Shown here: piece after piece, positions 5,970-6,477 of the stretch
How positions within the stretch are numbered: the first letter of the stretch is position 1
How the letters are laid out: each line of letters opens with the position of its first letter
Source: Microscillaceae bacterium
GTDB taxonomy: Bacteria; Bacteroidota; Bacteroidia; Cytophagales; Microscillaceae
Length of the DNA stretch: 6,477 nt
Direction: 5' to 3'
Assembly: GCA_003483885.1 (NCBI GenBank)
Contig: DMXI01000324.1
Location: 1-6,477, forward strand
The notes under the pieces: generated by a model
What the model saw: only the letters and a program-made list of their open reading frames with translations
Database searches by the model: none
What the model was told of the DNA's origin: nothing
Position numbers and translations under genes: made by a program

Positions 5970-6404
5970 TCAATGTACCGAAACTCCTACTTCAACTAAG
6001 CCAGCCTTGAGCTTGGCATAGTTGAAACTACTAATGCTAATCTTTCTTTTGAATCCGTGCTGGAATGATTTTTCCTGAAAATGCACCATCATATATTGGC
6101 TTTTGTAGGCTTTGATTAACTCTACATAACTTATTTCTGGTACCACAAATATGATCGGGGGGCTCCAAAACTGCCAATAGTTGCGTATGACTATTTGTTG
6201 CTCATTGATGTAAATTACTTTCATAAAATCGGATACCAATAAATAGGCTGTGATAAACAAAAGCCCTACGATACTATAAGTCACTACGTTCCATTCATCT
6301 ACTATTTGGCTGGCAAATACCAGTACAAATAGTAGATATACCACAAATACTACGATTCGGGTGGATGAACCTCGGTGTACCGATTTTATCAATGATTTTT
6401 CCAT
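5970..6404 (-). CDS. Small membrane protein with two helices and a possible PH-like domain
   Basis: The 144-residue protein has two membrane helices close to the N-terminus (about 17-33 and 42-58) and a cytoplasmic beta-rich remainder. From residue 61 the alternation of strands (KVIYINEQQIVIRN, IIFVVPEISYVELIKA, YMMVHFQ, KISISSF) and the final helix (NYAKLKAGLVEVG) resemble the bacterial PH-like domains found after two membrane helices in YdbT/YcxB-type proteins. The sequence match is to pattern rather than to a family I can name, so the domain call is inference and the function is unknown. ATG 6404 is a natural start; a weak AGTAGG lies some distance upstream. The gene is convergent with the Rossmann-protein gene, 9 bases apart, with no terminator seen between them. 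It probably forms a transcript with the gene at the right edge. Confidence 0.65.
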   Translation of the reverse strand: MEKSLIKSVHRGSSTRIVVFVVYLLFVLVFASQIVDEWNVVTYSIVGLLFITAYLLVSDFMKVIYINEQQIVIRNYWQFWSPPIIFVVPEISYVELIKAYKSQYMMVHFQEKSFQHGFKRKISISSFNYAKLKAGLVEVGVSVH

Positions 6405-6416
6405 AATACAAGCTAC

Positions 6417-6476
6417 CTACTCAACCTTTAGTTTGGCTAAAAGTTTAGCAATAGGTTTTAGAGCTTGTTTAAAATT
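6417..6476 (-). CDS. C-terminal tail of a gene entering from the right (partial)
   Basis: On the minus strand a frame open from the window edge runs 19 codons to TAG at 6419-6417. It encodes a Lys/Leu/Ala-rich amphipathic end (KQALKPIAKLLAKLKVE). That looks like the C-terminal helix of a protein rather than random translation, but 19 codons is little evidence. Its stop lies 12 bases before the start of the next minus-strand gene, a normal operon spacing. The family cannot be identified. Confidence 0.4.
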   Translation of the reverse strand, partial: NFKQALKPIAKLLAKLKVE

Positions 6477-6477
6477 C

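Noticed and set aside
5961..6020. Weak inverted repeat GCCAGCC...GCTTGGC near the convergent gene ends as a terminator
   Set aside because: The arms pair only over about four bases, no T-run follows on either strand, and it lies inside the coding end of the minus-strand gene.

Overview
The window looks like ordinary chromosomal DNA from a member of the Bacteroidota, most likely a marine Cytophagales-type organism. A resemblance to Microscilla is a guess from style only. The reasons are a DUF983 protein with the usual Bacteroidota sequence form, a periplasmic TPR-repeat histidine kinase, starts that mostly lack a Shine-Dalgarno sequence, A+T-rich intergenic DNA, and a RelE/ParE toxin partner with a C-terminal helix of the Bacteroidota kind. 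I see no tRNA, rRNA, insertion sequence, prophage or CRISPR array.

Layout. (a) 1-530, plus strand: the last codons of a gene entering from the left with a hydrophobic tail, then a DUF983 zinc-ribbon membrane protein, closed by a strong hairpin terminator. (b) 531-1809, minus strand: a two-gene toxin-antitoxin-like unit. The antitoxin-like gene comes first and overlaps the toxin-like gene by 7 bases. The toxin-like protein is a ParE/RelE-fold domain fused to about 160 residues of Ala-rich, Pro/Thr/Glu-rich and acidic sequence. A terminator facing the minus strand follows it. (c) 1810-2177: a 368-base divergent intergenic region with several dyads and weak promoter candidates but no convincing gene. 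(d) 2178-5960, plus strand: a tightly packed three-gene set of TPR sensor histidine kinase, GT-B glycosyltransferase and small SLOG/LOG-like Rossmann protein, with gaps of 3 and 9 bases. (e) 5970-6404, minus strand: a small two-helix membrane protein with a possible PH-like domain, convergent with (d). The probable tail of another minus-strand gene lies at the right edge.

How the genes may work together: the kinase operon pairs a periplasmic sensing module and cytoplasmic transmitter with a sugar-transfer enzyme and a nucleotide-binding-fold protein, but no response regulator is in the window, so the output is unknown. The most unusual item is the ParE-like protein with its long disordered tail, together with an antitoxin-like partner that carries its own Gly/Pro-rich linker. 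This could be a standard addiction module with an appended region or a toxin fold put to a new use. The sequence alone does not decide.
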